Shown in pieces: positions 34,480 through 49,193 of a stretch of 64,000 nucleotides of DNA. The stretch comes from Clostridiales bacterium. Its GTDB lineage: Bacteria; Bacillota; Clostridia; Saccharofermentanales; Saccharofermentanaceae. How positions within the stretch are numbered: the stretch's first letter is position 1; the number at the start of each line of letters is the position of its first letter. The notes beneath the pieces were generated by a model. That model was not told the origin of the DNA and did no database searches. It was given only the letters and a program-made list of their open reading frames with translations. The translations under genes were made by a program, and so were the position numbers. The stretch covers positions 1-64,000 of the forward strand of contig JAFZVF010000051.1 in the NCBI GenBank assembly GCA_017617935.1, written 5' to 3'.

Positions 34480-35724
34480 ATGGATTACAAAGACGGCGAA
34501 ATGATGGATTTTTACTATACGGCAGTTCTGATGAACACGGCGGTTGATTACCGGGTGATCCGCGAACTGTTTGAAAAGGGTGACGTGGAAACGCACAGGG
34601 ACCTGTATGGCATGGCCAAAATGCCTTCGACCAAGATAAAGGATCTTCTTCTTAGTCCGCAAAGCGAGAGAAAGCTCAGGGATTGGTTGGAATCGAAAGG
34701 CAAGGTTGAAAAGGCTTGCGAGGAATACATGCAGCTTGGCAAACAGTACGGAATTCAGGTCGTTTCCTCGCTGAACAGGATGTATCCGGTGAACTTCAGG
34801 CTTCAGACGGGAATGCCAAAAGTCCTCTATTGCAGGGGAAGGACGGAACTTTTGAAGCAATGCTCATACCAGGGCTCGGTAGCTGTCGTGGGTTCAAGAA
34901 ACGCTAGCGGATACGCGCTGTATGCGACCGAACGCTTCAGCAGCGAGTTCTCAACAAAAGGGATTACCGTCGTCTCGGGAATGGCTTTGGGAGTGGACAG
35001 GAAGGCGCATGAGGCGGCATTGCAGGGGTGCGGCAGCACGATAGCGATCCTGGCAGGAGGTCCTGACAACGTATATCCGCCTGAGAATGCAGAGCTCTAC
35101 AAGCAGATAGTAAGCAAGGGGCTTGTCATTTCCGAGATGCCTCCAGGCCAGCAGCCGTTGAGACAATACTTTCCTTCAAGAAACAGGCTGATCGCTGGCT
35201 TGTCTGACTGCACGCTTGTGATGGAGGCGGGAGCATGTTCAGGAACCCTTCATACGGCTTCTTTTGCCGCAGTACAGGGAAAGGAAGTCTTCGTGCTCCC
35301 AAACAACATCTACTTTGAGAATGCCGAAGGCGGGTTGAAACTGTTGGAAGACGGTTGCTGTGTGCTGTATTCTTCCGAAAACGTGATCGATTCCGTGACA
35401 CAGTCCATCGTGAGAAGAAGGCTGGAATACCCGGACCTTATGGAGAACGAAGAGAACATAGGCGGCAACCCCGTTTCTGAGGCGTCAAACCGTGAGAAGC
35501 TGGACCTTATCAGGTTGAAGGCCGACAAGACTCCTGACGAGGTCACGGATGAGGAATGGGAGGCTTTGATCGAGGACGAGCTGACGTTAAAGTCCTTGGA
35601 CATAGACAGTCTCTGCAATTCTTTGTGTCTGCCTTTTTACCGTATCAGCGATCTTTTGATCCGCCTTCAGATGTCAGGTCGGGTTGTCCTGGAAAACGGA
35701 AAATATGCGTTGACATTTCGATAG
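34480..35724 (+). CDS. dprA: DNA-processing protein DprA/Smf
   Basis: 414 residues. The central Rossmann-like domain shows VAVVGSRNASGYA, VVSGMALGVDRKAHEAAL, AILAGGPDNVYPPENAELY, PLRQYFPSRNRLIAGLSD and EAGACSGTLHTA, the order expected for DprA. It has an N-terminal helical region and a C-terminal winged-helix-like part (CLPFYRISDLLIRLQMSG). It loads RecA on incoming single-stranded DNA during transformation. It is the second gene after the ComM-like ATPase and shares the conserved dprA-topA-trmFO order of Firmicutes. AAGGAGGAG precedes the start. Confidence 0.95.
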   Translation: MDYKDGEMMDFYYTAVLMNTAVDYRVIRELFEKGDVETHRDLYGMAKMPSTKIKDLLLSPQSERKLRDWLESKGKVEKACEEYMQLGKQYGIQVVSSLNRMYPVNFRLQTGMPKVLYCRGRTELLKQCSYQGSVAVVGSRNASGYALYATERFSSEFSTKGITVVSGMALGVDRKAHEAALQGCGSTIAILAGGPDNVYPPENAELYKQIVSKGLVISEMPPGQQPLRQYFPSRNRLIAGLSDCTLVMEAGACSGTLHTASFAAVQGKEVFVLPNNIYFENAEGGLKLLEDGCCVLYSSENVIDSVTQSIVRRRLEYPDLMENEENIGGNPVSEASNREKLDLIRLKADKTPDEVTDEEWEALIEDELTLKSLDIDSLCNSLCLPFYRISDLLIRLQMSGRVVLENGKYALTFR

Positions 35725-35735
35725 CTTTGTATAAT
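35710..35735 (+). promoter_or_regulatory. Consensus hexamers with a 14-bp spacer upstream of topA
   Basis: TTGACA (35710-35715) and TATAAT (35730-35735) both match the consensus exactly but are 14 bases apart, three short of the optimum. The -35 lies within the last codons of dprA. Such spacing is expected to make a weak promoter or one that depends on DNA twist or a protein. Confidence 0.55.
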
Positions 35736-35771
35736 GATGAATATATTTATTTATTATATAGGAAGTGCGAA

Positions 35772-37931
35772 ATGGGTAAAAAATTAGTGATCGTCGAGTC
35801 TCCGGCTAAGTCGAAGACAATCAGCAGATACTTGGGAAGTGATTATCAGATCACGGCTTCTTTGGGCCACATCAGGGATCTGCCTTCAAACAACCTCGGT
35901 GTTGACGTTAAGAACGGCTTCAAGCCTCTTTACATCACGATGAAGGGAAAGGAGAAGGTCGTAAGGGATCTCAAAGAGCTCTCAGCCGGTTGCGACGAGA
36001 TATTCCTCGCAACGGACCCTGACCGCGAGGGAGAAGCTATTGCATGGCACCTTGCCAAGGTCTTGAAGATCGATCCCGAGTCCAAGTGCAGGATCACTTT
36101 TAACGAGATTACGAAGACGGCGGTTCAGGACGCGATCAAGAACCCCAGAACGATAGACATGAATCTTGCCAATGCCCAGCAGGCAAGACGCGTTTTGGAC
36201 AGACTCGTAGGCTACGAACTTAGCCCTCTGCTCTGGCAGAAGGTCAGAAAGGGCCTTTCCGCAGGACGCGTTCAGTCCGTTGCTACCAAAATCGTAATGG
36301 ACCGTGACGCTGAGATCGACAGCTTCATTCCTGAAGAATACTGGCTCATCAAGGCTCTTGCCACACCCGGAAAGCAGTCTGACAAATTCCTTTTGGGATA
36401 CTACGGATACATGGACAACGGCAAGGCCGTTAAGGACGACCTCAAGAACGAGGCTGACGCAAAGAGCGTATTGAAGGACGTCGGATCAGGCCCGCTGGTC
36501 GTTGATTCCGTCAAGAAGGGCAAGAAGGAGAGGAATCCCTATCCTCCTTTCACGACTTCCACGCTCCAGCAGGAAGCGTCAAAGAGGCTCGGCTTCTCAT
36601 CCAAGAAGACGATGTCGATTGCACAGCAGCTCTATGAAGGCGTTGAGATCGCAGGCGCAGGCCAGACGGCACTCGTTTCCTACATCAGAACCGACTCCGT
36701 AAGAATCTCCGAAGAAGCCGTTGCGGCGTGCAAGGACCTCATCAAGAAGAGATTTGGCGACGAATACTGCTCAAGCTACAAGCGTGAATATAAGAACAAG
36801 AATTCAGCTCAGGACGCGCACGAAGCGATCAGGCCCACGCATTTCGACATGGATCCTGAGAGCATCAGGTCATCTCTGACGAACGATCAGTACAAGCTCT
36901 ATTCGCTCATCTGGGACAGGTTCCTTGCTACCCAGATGGCTTCTGCAAAGCTCGATACCGTTACCGTACAGGCTTCATGCAACGGCAGGATATTCAGGGC
37001 TGCAGGCGAGACCGTAATCTTCAAGGGCTTCCTCATCCTTTACGCTGACGTTGCGGAGGACGTTCAGAAGACTGACGAATCCGAATCCAAGGCAAAGATC
37101 CCTCAGCTTGAGGACGGCATGAAGCTTGAAGTGCTTGACTTCAACGCTTCCCAGAAGTTCACGACACCGCCTCCGCACTATACGGAAGCAACGCTCATCA
37201 AGGCTATGGAAGACAACGGTATCGGAAGGCCTTCAACATACGCTCCTACGATAACGACCATCCTTGAGAGAAACTACATCGAGAAGAACGGCAGGATGCT
37301 CCTGATCACGGATCTCGGTAAGATCGTAACGAACCTTTTGAGTGAGAACTTCTCCGAGATCGTAGACGTTTCGTTTACGGCCGGCATGGAAGACAGGCTC
37401 GACAAGGTTGAGGAAGGCGCTGAGGAATGGGACAAGGTCCTTGAGGACTTCTATCCCGAATTCGATTCCCAGGTCAAGGCCGCAAAGGATTCCATTGAGA
37501 AGGTCACTTTCGAACCTGAGAAGACTGGTGAGACGTGCCCTCTTTGCGGAGGAGAGCTCCTCTTCAAGGAAGGAAGATACGGCAAGTTCATCGCATGCGA
37601 GAACTTCCCTGAGTGCAAATACACGAAGAACATTGAAGTTCAGGCAAAGGGCAAGTGCCCTCTTTGCGGATCGGGACTCTTGTCTCACAGATCCAAGAAG
37701 TACAAGGGCAAGGTTTTCTACACCTGTGACAAGAAGGGCGCTGATCCGGAATGCAGCTTCATTTCCTGGAATCTCCCGATAGAGGGAAAGGTTTGCCCTG
37801 AGTGCGGTTCGTACATGGTCCTCAAGTATTTCGGAAAGAAGGTCTATCCGAAGTGCGCGAACAAGGATTGTCCTACAAATGCCAGAAAGGGAAAAGGCGG
37901 AGGAAAGGGTGATGACGCAAAAGCGGAGTGA
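35772..37931 (+). CDS. topA: DNA topoisomerase I
   Basis: 719 residues. It relaxes negatively supercoiled DNA by single-strand passage (type IA). The Toprim domain starts [19 protein letters not shown] with the [13 protein letters not shown] acidic motif. The active-site tyrosine is Tyr304 in [11 protein letters not shown]. Three C-terminal four-Cys zinc ribbons are visible (CPLCGG.. CENFPEC, CPLCGS.. [16 protein letters not shown].. CANKDC) and a Lys/Gly-rich end. The ATG at 35772 with AGGAAG six bases upstream gives the standard N-terminus. The longer in-frame extension would overlap dprA by 170 bases. It overlaps trmFO by 20 bases. Confidence 0.96.
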   Translation: MGKKLVIVESPAKSKTISRYLGSDYQITASLGHIRDLPSNNLGVDVKNGFKPLYITMKGKEKVVRDLKELSAGCDEIFLATDPDREGEAIAWHLAKVLKIDPESKCRITFNEITKTAVQDAIKNPRTIDMNLANAQQARRVLDRLVGYELSPLLWQKVRKGLSAGRVQSVATKIVMDRDAEIDSFIPEEYWLIKALATPGKQSDKFLLGYYGYMDNGKAVKDDLKNEADAKSVLKDVGSGPLVVDSVKKGKKERNPYPPFTTSTLQQEASKRLGFSSKKTMSIAQQLYEGVEIAGAGQTALVSYIRTDSVRISEEAVAACKDLIKKRFGDEYCSSYKREYKNKNSAQDAHEAIRPTHFDMDPESIRSSLTNDQYKLYSLIWDRFLATQMASAKLDTVTVQASCNGRIFRAAGETVIFKGFLILYADVAEDVQKTDESESKAKIPQLEDGMKLEVLDFNASQKFTTPPPHYTEATLIKAMEDNGIGRPSTYAPTITTILERNYIEKNGRMLLITDLGKIVTNLLSENFSEIVDVSFTAGMEDRLDKVEEGAEEWDKVLEDFYPEFDSQVKAAKDSIEKVTFEPEKTGETCPLCGGELLFKEGRYGKFIACENFPECKYTKNIEVQAKGKCPLCGSGLLSHRSKKYKGKVFYTCDKKGADPECSFISWNLPIEGKVCPECGSYMVLKYFGKKVYPKCANKDCPTNARKGKGGGKGDDAKAE

Positions 37932-39276
37932 CGCTGCCGTCGTAACCGTCGTCGGAGCGGGACTGGCAGGCTGTGAAGCCGCCAACCTCCTTGCTTCCAT
38001 GGGAGTTAAGGTTAGGCTTTGCGAGATGAAGCCAATGAAGATGACGCCTGCACATCACAGTGAGGATTTTGCCGAGCTGGTCTGCAGCAATTCATTGCGT
38101 GCCGCTTCCCCCGAGAATGCGATCGGACTCCTGAAAGAGGAATTGAGACGCCTCGGGTCATTGATTATGGAGGCTGCCGACAAGGCGCAGGTTCCTGCAG
38201 GCGGTGCTTTGGCGGTTGACCGCAACGAGTTCTCGTCTTACATAACCTCAAAGATCAGGAACAATCCCAACATCGAGATCGTTGACGGAGAGGTCTTGAA
38301 GGTCCCTGAAGAAGGGATCGTGGTAATTGCAACGGGGCCTCTCACGGCAGGACCTCTTTATGAGGATATTTCAAGGCTTATCGGTGATTCCGGAATGCAT
38401 TTCTTTGACGCGGCCGCTCCAATCGTTTCTTTTGATTCAATAGACATGACAAAAGCCTTCAAGGCTTCAAGATACGGCAAGGGCGGGGACGACTACGTCA
38501 ACTGCCCCATGACGAAGGAAGAATACGTAAACTTCAGGAACGAGCTCGTTACTGCTGAAAGAGCGGAAGTCAAAGATTTTGACAAGGAGATCGTCTTTGA
38601 AGGCTGCATGCCCATAGAGACGATGGCTTCCAGAGGCGAAGACACGATGAGGTATGGACCGTTGAAGCCCGTTGGACTTGTTGATCCGAAGACGGGAAGG
38701 GAACCGTATGCGTGTCTGCAGTTGAGGCAGGACGACAGGGAAAGCACGATGTACAACCTCGTCGGCTTCCAGACAAGGCTTAAATGGTCTGAGCAGAAGC
38801 GCGTATTCGGCATGATCCCCGGACTTGAGAATGCAGAATACGTAAGGTACGGAGTAATGCACCGCAATTCATACCTCAATTCGCCCAAGTGCCTCTCATC
38901 GCACTATTCGTTGAGAGAAAGACCCAACGTGTTCTTCGCTGGACAGATAACGGGCGTTGAGGGATACATCGAATCGACCGCTTCAGGATATCTTGCAGGA
39001 TACTATGCGGGACTTATGGCGCTTGGAATCGAAGTTCCTTTCGAGCCGTCTGCCGATACTGCGATCGGTTCGATGGCGCTTTACGTTTCCGATCCGTCCA
39101 TCAAGCATTTCCAGCCGATGAACGCGAATCACGGAATAATGTCGCCGATCGCGGGAAGATTCAAGGGGAAGACCGGTAAGAAGGACAGGAACCGCGCGAT
39201 AGCGGACAGGGCTCTTGAAGAGATTGAACTCATGAGAAAGTCTGTCGATTCTTTGTGTTCGGGAATTAAGCCTTAA
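37912..39276 (+). CDS. trmFO: Methylenetetrahydrofolate-tRNA-(uracil-54 C5) methyltransferase
   Basis: 454 residues. This folate- and FAD-dependent enzyme makes ribothymidine at position 54 of tRNAs, the Gram-positive counterpart of TrmA. The FAD motif [16 protein letters not shown] is at the N-terminus. [15 protein letters not shown] and [18 protein letters not shown] (with the conserved Cys) and [10 protein letters not shown] near the end are family signatures. The ATG at 37912 sits behind GGAGGAAAGGG inside the last codons of topA, so translation is probably coupled. The order dprA-topA-trmFO is widely conserved. Confidence 0.96.
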   Translation: MTQKRSDAAVVTVVGAGLAGCEAANLLASMGVKVRLCEMKPMKMTPAHHSEDFAELVCSNSLRAASPENAIGLLKEELRRLGSLIMEAADKAQVPAGGALAVDRNEFSSYITSKIRNNPNIEIVDGEVLKVPEEGIVVIATGPLTAGPLYEDISRLIGDSGMHFFDAAAPIVSFDSIDMTKAFKASRYGKGGDDYVNCPMTKEEYVNFRNELVTAERAEVKDFDKEIVFEGCMPIETMASRGEDTMRYGPLKPVGLVDPKTGREPYACLQLRQDDRESTMYNLVGFQTRLKWSEQKRVFGMIPGLENAEYVRYGVMHRNSYLNSPKCLSSHYSLRERPNVFFAGQITGVEGYIESTASGYLAGYYAGLMALGIEVPFEPSADTAIGSMALYVSDPSIKHFQPMNANHGIMSPIAGRFKGKTGKKDRNRAIADRALEEIELMRKSVDSLCSGIKP

Positions 39277-39295
39277 ACGGCTGAAAGGAGACGGA

Positions 39296-40194
39296 ATGCC
39301 TGATTTTACGCTTTTGTCGGATCAGATAATACTGCTAATCCAGATAGCGGCAGGCCTTTTCGTTGCAGCCTTCCTTTCGTTCATCTACGTTGCCCTCACG
39401 TCCGTGATGAGCCTTATCCATTTGAAGAAGATAGCGGGAACCGATACTGACAATCTTCTTGTCTGCGACGTTGCTTACTTCCATTGCCGCGGCAAGAGGG
39501 AAAACCAGGAGGATTCGGTTTACATCTCGCCTTTGGAGGATTCGTTTTCAAACGGCGTTATCGCGGCTTGTTCAGACGGAATGGGCGGACTCTTGTATGG
39601 CGAGGTCGTGTCGCGTTACGTGGTCGAGCGATTGGGCGAAGCCTATCCGATGAAGTTTGACGATCCTGAGGGAGTTTCTGAAGAAATCAGGAAGATTTCG
39701 TCCGAGGTTTACGAACAGTATCACCTTGGCGCGGGCGCTACTCTGGTTATGACGCACATCATGAAGAACATGATGAATTTCTACAGCGTCGGTGACAGCA
39801 ACATAATCCTTCTTAGAAAAGGACGCGTCACGCTTTTGAATCACAAGCAGAATTACGTTTCGCTCCTGATAAGAAAGCTTGCCGAGGGTGGCATGGACAC
39901 TTCCGAGGCGTACAGGAATTCCAGGGCGAAGGCCTTGATCGATTTCGTCGGAAACACGGAGACGAACGTCATCCATACTTCAAAGCCAATACAGCTTTAT
40001 GAGGACGACATAATAATCGTGAGCTCGGACGGCGTTACCGATGCAGTGTCGCTTAACAAGATGAAGTCGATCCTTTCGCCGGAATTTAGCGCGCAGCATC
40101 TTGCGAGGCTTTTGAAGAGCGGCGTAAAGAACAAGAAGCTGCCCAAGCAGGACAACTTCTCGGCGGTCGTTATTAAGATGGACAGGAGCATTAT

Positions 40195-40198
<4 letters not shown>
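39296..40198 (+). CDS. Membrane-anchored PP2C-type protein phosphatase
   Basis: 300 residues. One or two hydrophobic segments at about 8-42 anchor a cytosolic PPM domain. All metal-binding positions are present: Asp73 in KRENQEDS, Asp94 in SDGMGG, Asp245 in SSDGVTDAV and Asp286 in QDNFSAVV. GATLVMT and VGDSNIILL fit the family. It should remove phosphate from Ser/Thr residues using Mn or Mg. No Hanks-type kinase is adjacent, unlike the usual prpC-prkC pair of Firmicutes. Its stop overlaps the next gene by four bases, and that gene looks like an inactive relative. Confidence 0.88.
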
Positions 40199-42881
<2,683 letters not shown>

Positions 42882-42948
42882 GAAAACAGCCTTTATGGTA
42901 GATGTAATTACCGCAAGATTTTATCACAAGGGGAGAATTGTTGCTAAA

Positions 42949-44523
42949 TTAATTGCCCAAATTTCTCAGGTTGTTGAGCTTGGTCAGCTGATCCCTTCTC
43001 TTGACCAAAGGAATGGTGATCTCAAAGCATGCTCCGCCGTCTACTTTGTTGAAAGCGTTGATTTCGCCGCCGTGCTCGTTCGCAATGGCTTTTGCGAGGG
43101 CAAGACCGATTCCGTGCTTACCGTCGGAACCTTTGGTAAATCGCTCAAAGAGGTGATCCAATACTTCCTGCGAGATGCCAGGACCGTCGTCAGATATGGT
43201 GAAAATAATCTTCTTGCGGTATCTGTCAGGCCTGCAGTCGAAGGTGACGGCGCTCCTGCAGTAACGCAGGCAGTTGGAGAAGATGTTCTCAAGACATCTG
43301 ATCATGTCGTTTTCGTTTGCGTAGATGTAGAGGCTGTCAGCCTGGATCCTGTTGATTATTGCCTTGTCGGCGTGGATGAAGTTTCCTCTTACCCTGTCGA
43401 TTATCGTTTCGCAGAGTACCTTGACGTTGATGTTCTGCTTCTTGACCTCGTAGTTGCCGCTCTTGCTCATGTCCATCTTGGAAATGGAGAGGAGGTTTTC
43501 AACAAGGCCTGAAAGCCTTTCGGTCTCAGCAATGATGACGTCGATCGCGTTGTCCTTCGATTCCTTGTCCTCGAAAACGCCGAACTTAAGGCCTTCTGCA
43601 TAACCCTGGATGGACATCAGAGGGGTACGGAGTTCGTGCGAGGCGTTCTGGAAGAACGTTTTTTGTTCAACGTCAGCTTCTTCAAGCTTGTAAGCCATCC
43701 GGTTCATCGAATCGCCGAGTTCGGAAAGCTCCTTGCTTCTGATCTTGCCCTTGATCGGATCGAAGTCTCCCTTTGCGACGCGGCTGGCAAAGCGGGAAAG
43801 CCTTCTGGTTGAAGAGATGAGAGGATATGAAAGGATGAAACTCAAAACGCCCGCGATGATTATGGCAAGGAGTGCCGCCTGAACGAGGGCCAGAGTTATC
43901 TGCGCCATGAACGAGTAATAGGAACCTGAGTTGACGTATACGACGAGATAGTAGCCGTCGAGATCCATAACCTTGTTGTCAGGCGAGTTGTACTGGAAGC
44001 CGACCGATCTGTAGTAGATGAGGTTGCCGTTTATCTTCGTCGTCTGCGTGTCCCTTAAGTTGCTGTAGCCGTGTTCTTCAACGACCTGGGAGACGACTGC
44101 GGAAGCGCTGTTCGCATAATTGACGTTGTAATCGGAAGTCGGCCACAACAGAAGGCAGCGGTTTGTCTTTGCATCGTAAGTGTAGAGCGCGATGCTTGCC
44201 TGGTTTGAAAGGTCGGCCGTGCGGATGGATTTCAGAAGGAAGTCCTTGATGACTTCTTCGCTTTTCTCGGGGTATTTGTCGATCTCGGCCCTGAAGGCAA
44301 TGGTGAAGTTCTGTGTTGAGCTTACGGCCGTTTCTATTCTGGCCTTGCACTCTTGCGCGATGTAGTTCTTAACGATCGATTGGACGTAGAAGTTGATGAT
44401 GAAGATGACGAGGAGGATGGCAACGATCTCGAGGGCATAGAAGTGCAGTGCAATAGGAACCCGGATGGCGGATTTGCTGCGGATCGGATTATGCTTTTTC
44501 TCGCTGTTGCCGGCTTCGGTCAT
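42949..44523 (-). CDS. Sensor histidine kinase
   Basis: 524 residues. A first membrane helix (about 27-50), an extracytoplasmic sensor region of about 170 residues, a second helix (about 215-240) and a HAMP linker (RLSRFASRVAKGDF) lead to the HisKA domain with the phosphorylated His in NASHELRTPLMSIQGYAEGL. The ATPase domain follows (NIFSNCLRYC N-box, SDDGPGIS, GKHGIGLALAKAI). It abuts the response regulator gene with no space between. The signal is unknown. The sensor domain shows no family I recognise. It is read in the same direction as queA, 67 bases ahead. Confidence 0.93.
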   Translation of the reverse strand: MTEAGNSEKKHNPIRSKSAIRVPIALHFYALEIVAILLVIFIINFYVQSIVKNYIAQECKARIETAVSSTQNFTIAFRAEIDKYPEKSEEVIKDFLLKSIRTADLSNQASIALYTYDAKTNRCLLLWPTSDYNVNYANSASAVVSQVVEEHGYSNLRDTQTTKINGNLIYYRSVGFQYNSPDNKVMDLDGYYLVVYVNSGSYYSFMAQITLALVQAALLAIIIAGVLSFILSYPLISSTRRLSRFASRVAKGDFDPIKGKIRSKELSELGDSMNRMAYKLEEADVEQKTFFQNASHELRTPLMSIQGYAEGLKFGVFEDKESKDNAIDVIIAETERLSGLVENLLSISKMDMSKSGNYEVKKQNINVKVLCETIIDRVRGNFIHADKAIINRIQADSLYIYANENDMIRCLENIFSNCLRYCRSAVTFDCRPDRYRKKIIFTISDDGPGISQEVLDHLFERFTKGSDGKHGIGLALAKAIANEHGGEINAFNKVDGGACFEITIPLVKRRDQLTKLNNLRNLGN

Positions 44524-45258
44524 TTAGTCTTCCGAATCTTCTCCTTCAGCCGAGTCTTCGGCGGTTCTCAATACAAGGCGGAAGCCGTATCCCCAGATAG
44601 TGGAAATCTTGGCTCCGGAATGTGAGATCTTTTTGCGGAGTCTCTTGACCGTGTCGTCCGCGACCCTTGTCTCGACCTGCGTCTCATAGCCCCAGATCTT
44701 GTCCAGGAGCTCAGTTCTGGATATAGCCCTGTCCCTGTTGGAAATGAGATAGGTGAGGAGTGCGTATTCATTAGGGGTAAGAGGGAAGGGCTCGCCTGCG
44801 AGCGTCGCTTCCTTGGTCTTTCTGTTTATGACGATGTCAGCGAAGGAGATCATGCCGTCGTCGGTTTCCTTGACGGAGTTCTTGCCAGTGATCTCTTCCT
44901 GCCTCTTGAGTACTGACTTTACCTTTGAAACGAGCTTGACGGGTGAGAAGGGCTTTGTGAAATAATCGTCGCTTCCCAAGTCGAGGCCCTGAATGTAGTC
45001 GGCGTCAGAGTCCTTTGCAGTGAGCATGATTATCGGAACGTTAGACGTTTTTCTGATTTCTTTAAGAATGTAGAAGCCGTCGTGGCCGGGCATCATGACG
45101 TCCAAGATCACGAGGTCGCAGGGTGAATCGGAAAACGCTTCGAAAAGGGCGTCGCCCGTCGGATATCCGATGCATCTGAAGCTTTCCCTTTCGAGGAATG
45201 ACTTCAGAAGATTTCTAATATTGTCGTCATCGTCAGCAATGTAGATCAGTTTGTCCAT
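44524..45258 (-). CDS. OmpR/PhoB-family response regulator
   Basis: 244 residues. The receiver domain carries the acidic pocket IADDDDN, the phosphorylated Asp53 in LVILDVMMPGHDG, the switch Thr in IIMLTAKD and Lys in YFTKPFSP. The C-terminal winged helix (about 140-230, LTPNEYALLTYLISNRDRAISR, split by the recognition turn, then WGYGFRL) binds DNA. It is the first gene of the pair with the histidine kinase directly downstream. The tail EDSAEGEDSED is unusually acidic. Target genes cannot be read from the sequence. Divergent galE is a candidate only because of its position. Confidence 0.94.
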   Translation of the reverse strand: MDKLIYIADDDDNIRNLLKSFLERESFRCIGYPTGDALFEAFSDSPCDLVILDVMMPGHDGFYILKEIRKTSNVPIIMLTAKDSDADYIQGLDLGSDDYFTKPFSPVKLVSKVKSVLKRQEEITGKNSVKETDDGMISFADIVINRKTKEATLAGEPFPLTPNEYALLTYLISNRDRAISRTELLDKIWGYETQVETRVADDTVKRLRKKISHSGAKISTIWGYGFRLVLRTAEDSAEGEDSED

Positions 45259-45419
45259 TGAAATTCTGTGTCTCCAAATTGTTATTGAAGTTATTTTAAC
45301 CTAACTGAGTTCTTTTAATATGTTAATTTGGTGAAAAAATGAGGTATTAAAAACAGCATGAAGATTTTCACGGGCAAAAGTGATTAAATATTCTTATCAA
45401 ATTTTAAAGGAGTACATCC

Positions 45420-46442
45420 ATGCCAACCATTCTTGTTACCGGCGGAAACGGTTATATAGGCTCTCACACCGTCATATCGCTCTTTGAAAACGGTTACGAC
45501 GTCGTTATCGCGGACAATCTTTCAAACAGTAAGATGGAGGTCCAGAACCGTCTCGAACAGATTACCGGCAAGCGTTTCAAATTCTATAACGTCGATTGTT
45601 GCGATGAGTCCGCTCTTGACAAGGTCTTTGATGAGAATCAGATCGACAGCGTCATACACTTTGCAGGTCTCAAGGCCGTAGGCGAATCGGTAAAGATCCC
45701 GCTTGAGTACTATTCCAACAACATCGGCAGCATGATCTCCGTTCTCAAGTCAATGGAAAAGCATGGCGTAAAAAAGCTCGTGTTCAGTTCCTCCGCAACA
45801 GTTTATGGCATGAGCGAAGACGTTCCTTTCACCGAGCAGAGCCCTCTCGGCATGTGCACGAACCCTTACGGATGGACAAAGTGGATGATCGAGCAGATCC
45901 TCCGTGACTATGCGGTAGCTCACCCCGAGATGAGGATCTGCCTTTTAAGATACTTCAATCCGGTCGGAGCTCATGAGAGCGGTCTTATCGGCGAGGATCC
46001 CAGAGGAATCCCTAATAATCTCTTTCCATATATATCCAAGGTCGCAGGCGGCACGCTTGAGTGCCTGACCGTTTTCGGTGACGACTATGACACACCCGAC
46101 GGAACGTGCCTGCGTGACTACATCCACGTTTGCGATCTCGCTGAAGGACATGTAAAAGCGATCTCCTTCCTTGGCAAGACGGAAGATCCCGTAAGCGTAT
46201 TCAACCTCGGTACCGGAAAGGGCACTTCGGTCAAGGAAGCGGTTTCCGCCTTCGAGAAGGCGTGCGGTCATCCGATCAAGCACGTTTTCGGCGCTAGAAG
46301 ACCCGGAGACATTGCCGTCTGTTACGCTTCGACCGAGAAGGCGGAAAGGGAACTCGGATTCAAGGCAAAGTACGGAATCGACGACATGTGCGCGTCCTGC
46401 TGGAAGTGGCAGACGATGAATCCTGAGGGCCTGAAAGACTAA
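45420..46442 (+). CDS. galE: UDP-glucose 4-epimerase
   Basis: 340 residues of the extended short-chain dehydrogenase family. The NAD motif is LVTGGNGYIGSHTV, the catalytic set is FSSSATVYG plus Tyr-x3-Lys in NPYGWTKWM, and RYFNPVGAHESGLIGEDP and DYIHVCDLAEGH are GalE signatures. It interconverts UDP-glucose and UDP-galactose for galactose use or surface sugar synthesis. AAAGGAG precedes the start. It is monocistronic, followed by the groE promoter, and divergent from the two-component system. Confidence 0.95.
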   Translation: MPTILVTGGNGYIGSHTVISLFENGYDVVIADNLSNSKMEVQNRLEQITGKRFKFYNVDCCDESALDKVFDENQIDSVIHFAGLKAVGESVKIPLEYYSNNIGSMISVLKSMEKHGVKKLVFSSSATVYGMSEDVPFTEQSPLGMCTNPYGWTKWMIEQILRDYAVAHPEMRICLLRYFNPVGAHESGLIGEDPRGIPNNLFPYISKVAGGTLECLTVFGDDYDTPDGTCLRDYIHVCDLAEGHVKAISFLGKTEDPVSVFNLGTGKGTSVKEAVSAFEKACGHPIKHVFGARRPGDIAVCYASTEKAERELGFKAKYGIDDMCASCWKWQTMNPEGLKD

Positions 46443-46475
46443 CGGATTTGTTTTTGACTTTTTTTGATATTCGTA

Positions 46476-46504
46476 TTGACATCTAACATTTTGAGAATTA
46501 TATT
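46476..46504 (+). promoter_or_regulatory. Sigma-A promoter of groES-groEL
   Basis: TTGACA (46476-46481) and TATATT (46499-46504) are exactly 17 bases apart. The predicted start point near 46511 falls within the CIRCE operator. Confidence 0.85.
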
Positions 46505-46507
46505 TAG

Positions 46508-46860
<353 letters not shown>

Positions 46861-46863
46861 TAG

Positions 46864-48498
<1,635 letters not shown>

Positions 48499-48523
48499 TA
48501 AGCGGCTTAAAAGCAATGCTTTC

Positions 48524-48553
48524 AAGGCTGTCTCGTTTGAGACGGCCTTTTTG
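48524..48553 (+). terminator. Intrinsic terminator of groES-groEL
   Basis: AAGGCTGTCTC (48524-48534) and GAGACGGCCTT (48539-48549) form an 11-pair stem with one G-T pair and a GTTT loop, followed by TTTTG. Confidence 0.9.
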
Positions 48554-48611
48554 TTTAGTTTCGGTTTCTTGTGATATGATAATAAGGTATTTTCTCGGAA
48601 GGTGACCATTT

Positions 48612-49190
48612 ATGATCGAAGACAGCTTTATTGAATCACACGTCGTGCGCAAGGGCGGCAAGAACGTCGCAGCTCGCTTTTTCTCAATATTCGCGCTCCT
48701 TGCGGTCATTGTTGCCGTCAACATATTTGGAGTCGCCACTTTTGGCTTTGCCGTGCTTTCGATCACGCTGACGCTTTCCGTTACGCTGGCTTTCATCTTC
48801 GTCACACTTTTTAAGCGTTCGTATGCCGAATACGACGTCGAGATTTCCAATGACAACGTCAACGTTGCCAAGATCCTGGGACAGTCGAGTCGCGTGGATC
48901 TCATGGATTTCTCGATAAAGGACTGCATTTACATCGGTCCCGTGACTGACGACCGTTACAAGTCTGACCTCGAGAAGGCCGACATTAAGCTCGCGGTCAC
49001 TGCAAAGAAGGATTATCCGATTACAGAGGATTATTGGTATCTGACTTATAAGGAAGAGAACTATGTCTGTATGCTGATCCTTGAGTTCAAGCCCGAGATG
49101 TACAAGGTCTTCAGAAGGTACAATCCAAGGAATACGGCTTTCTACAAGGCTCCCGTCAATAAGGAGCCTGAGAAGGATGCAGAGGATTAA
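48612..49190 (+). CDS. Small membrane protein of unknown function
   Basis: 192 residues. Two hydrophobic helices at about 23-43 and 46-68 are followed by a soluble domain of about 120 residues with a beta-rich, PH-like pattern (YAEYDVEISNDNVNVAKIL ... WYLTYKEENYVCMLILEF) and a charged end. It resembles clostridial proteins such as those grouped as DUF6106, but I am not sure of that assignment. AAGGTGA upstream supports the start. It ends three bases before the thioesterase, so they share an operon. A role near membrane lipids is possible but not shown. Confidence 0.65.
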   Translation: MIEDSFIESHVVRKGGKNVAARFFSIFALLAVIVAVNIFGVATFGFAVLSITLTLSVTLAFIFVTLFKRSYAEYDVEISNDNVNVAKILGQSSRVDLMDFSIKDCIYIGPVTDDRYKSDLEKADIKLAVTAKKDYPITEDYWYLTYKEENYVCMLILEFKPEMYKVFRRYNPRNTAFYKAPVNKEPEKDAED

Positions 49191-49193
49191 GCA

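Noticed and set aside
35556-35771. 72-codon N-terminal extension of topoisomerase I
   Set aside because: It overlaps dprA. The standard start [12 protein letters not shown] follows a ribosome binding site at 35772.
37233-38000. 255-codon open frame on the minus strand inside topA
   Set aside because: topA has intact zinc ribbons and catalytic motifs here, so the opposite frame is a by-product of codon use.
45259-45419. Promoter pair between the response regulator and galE
   Set aside because: The region is AT-rich and surely holds divergent promoters, but no hexamer pair with normal spacing could be chosen with confidence.
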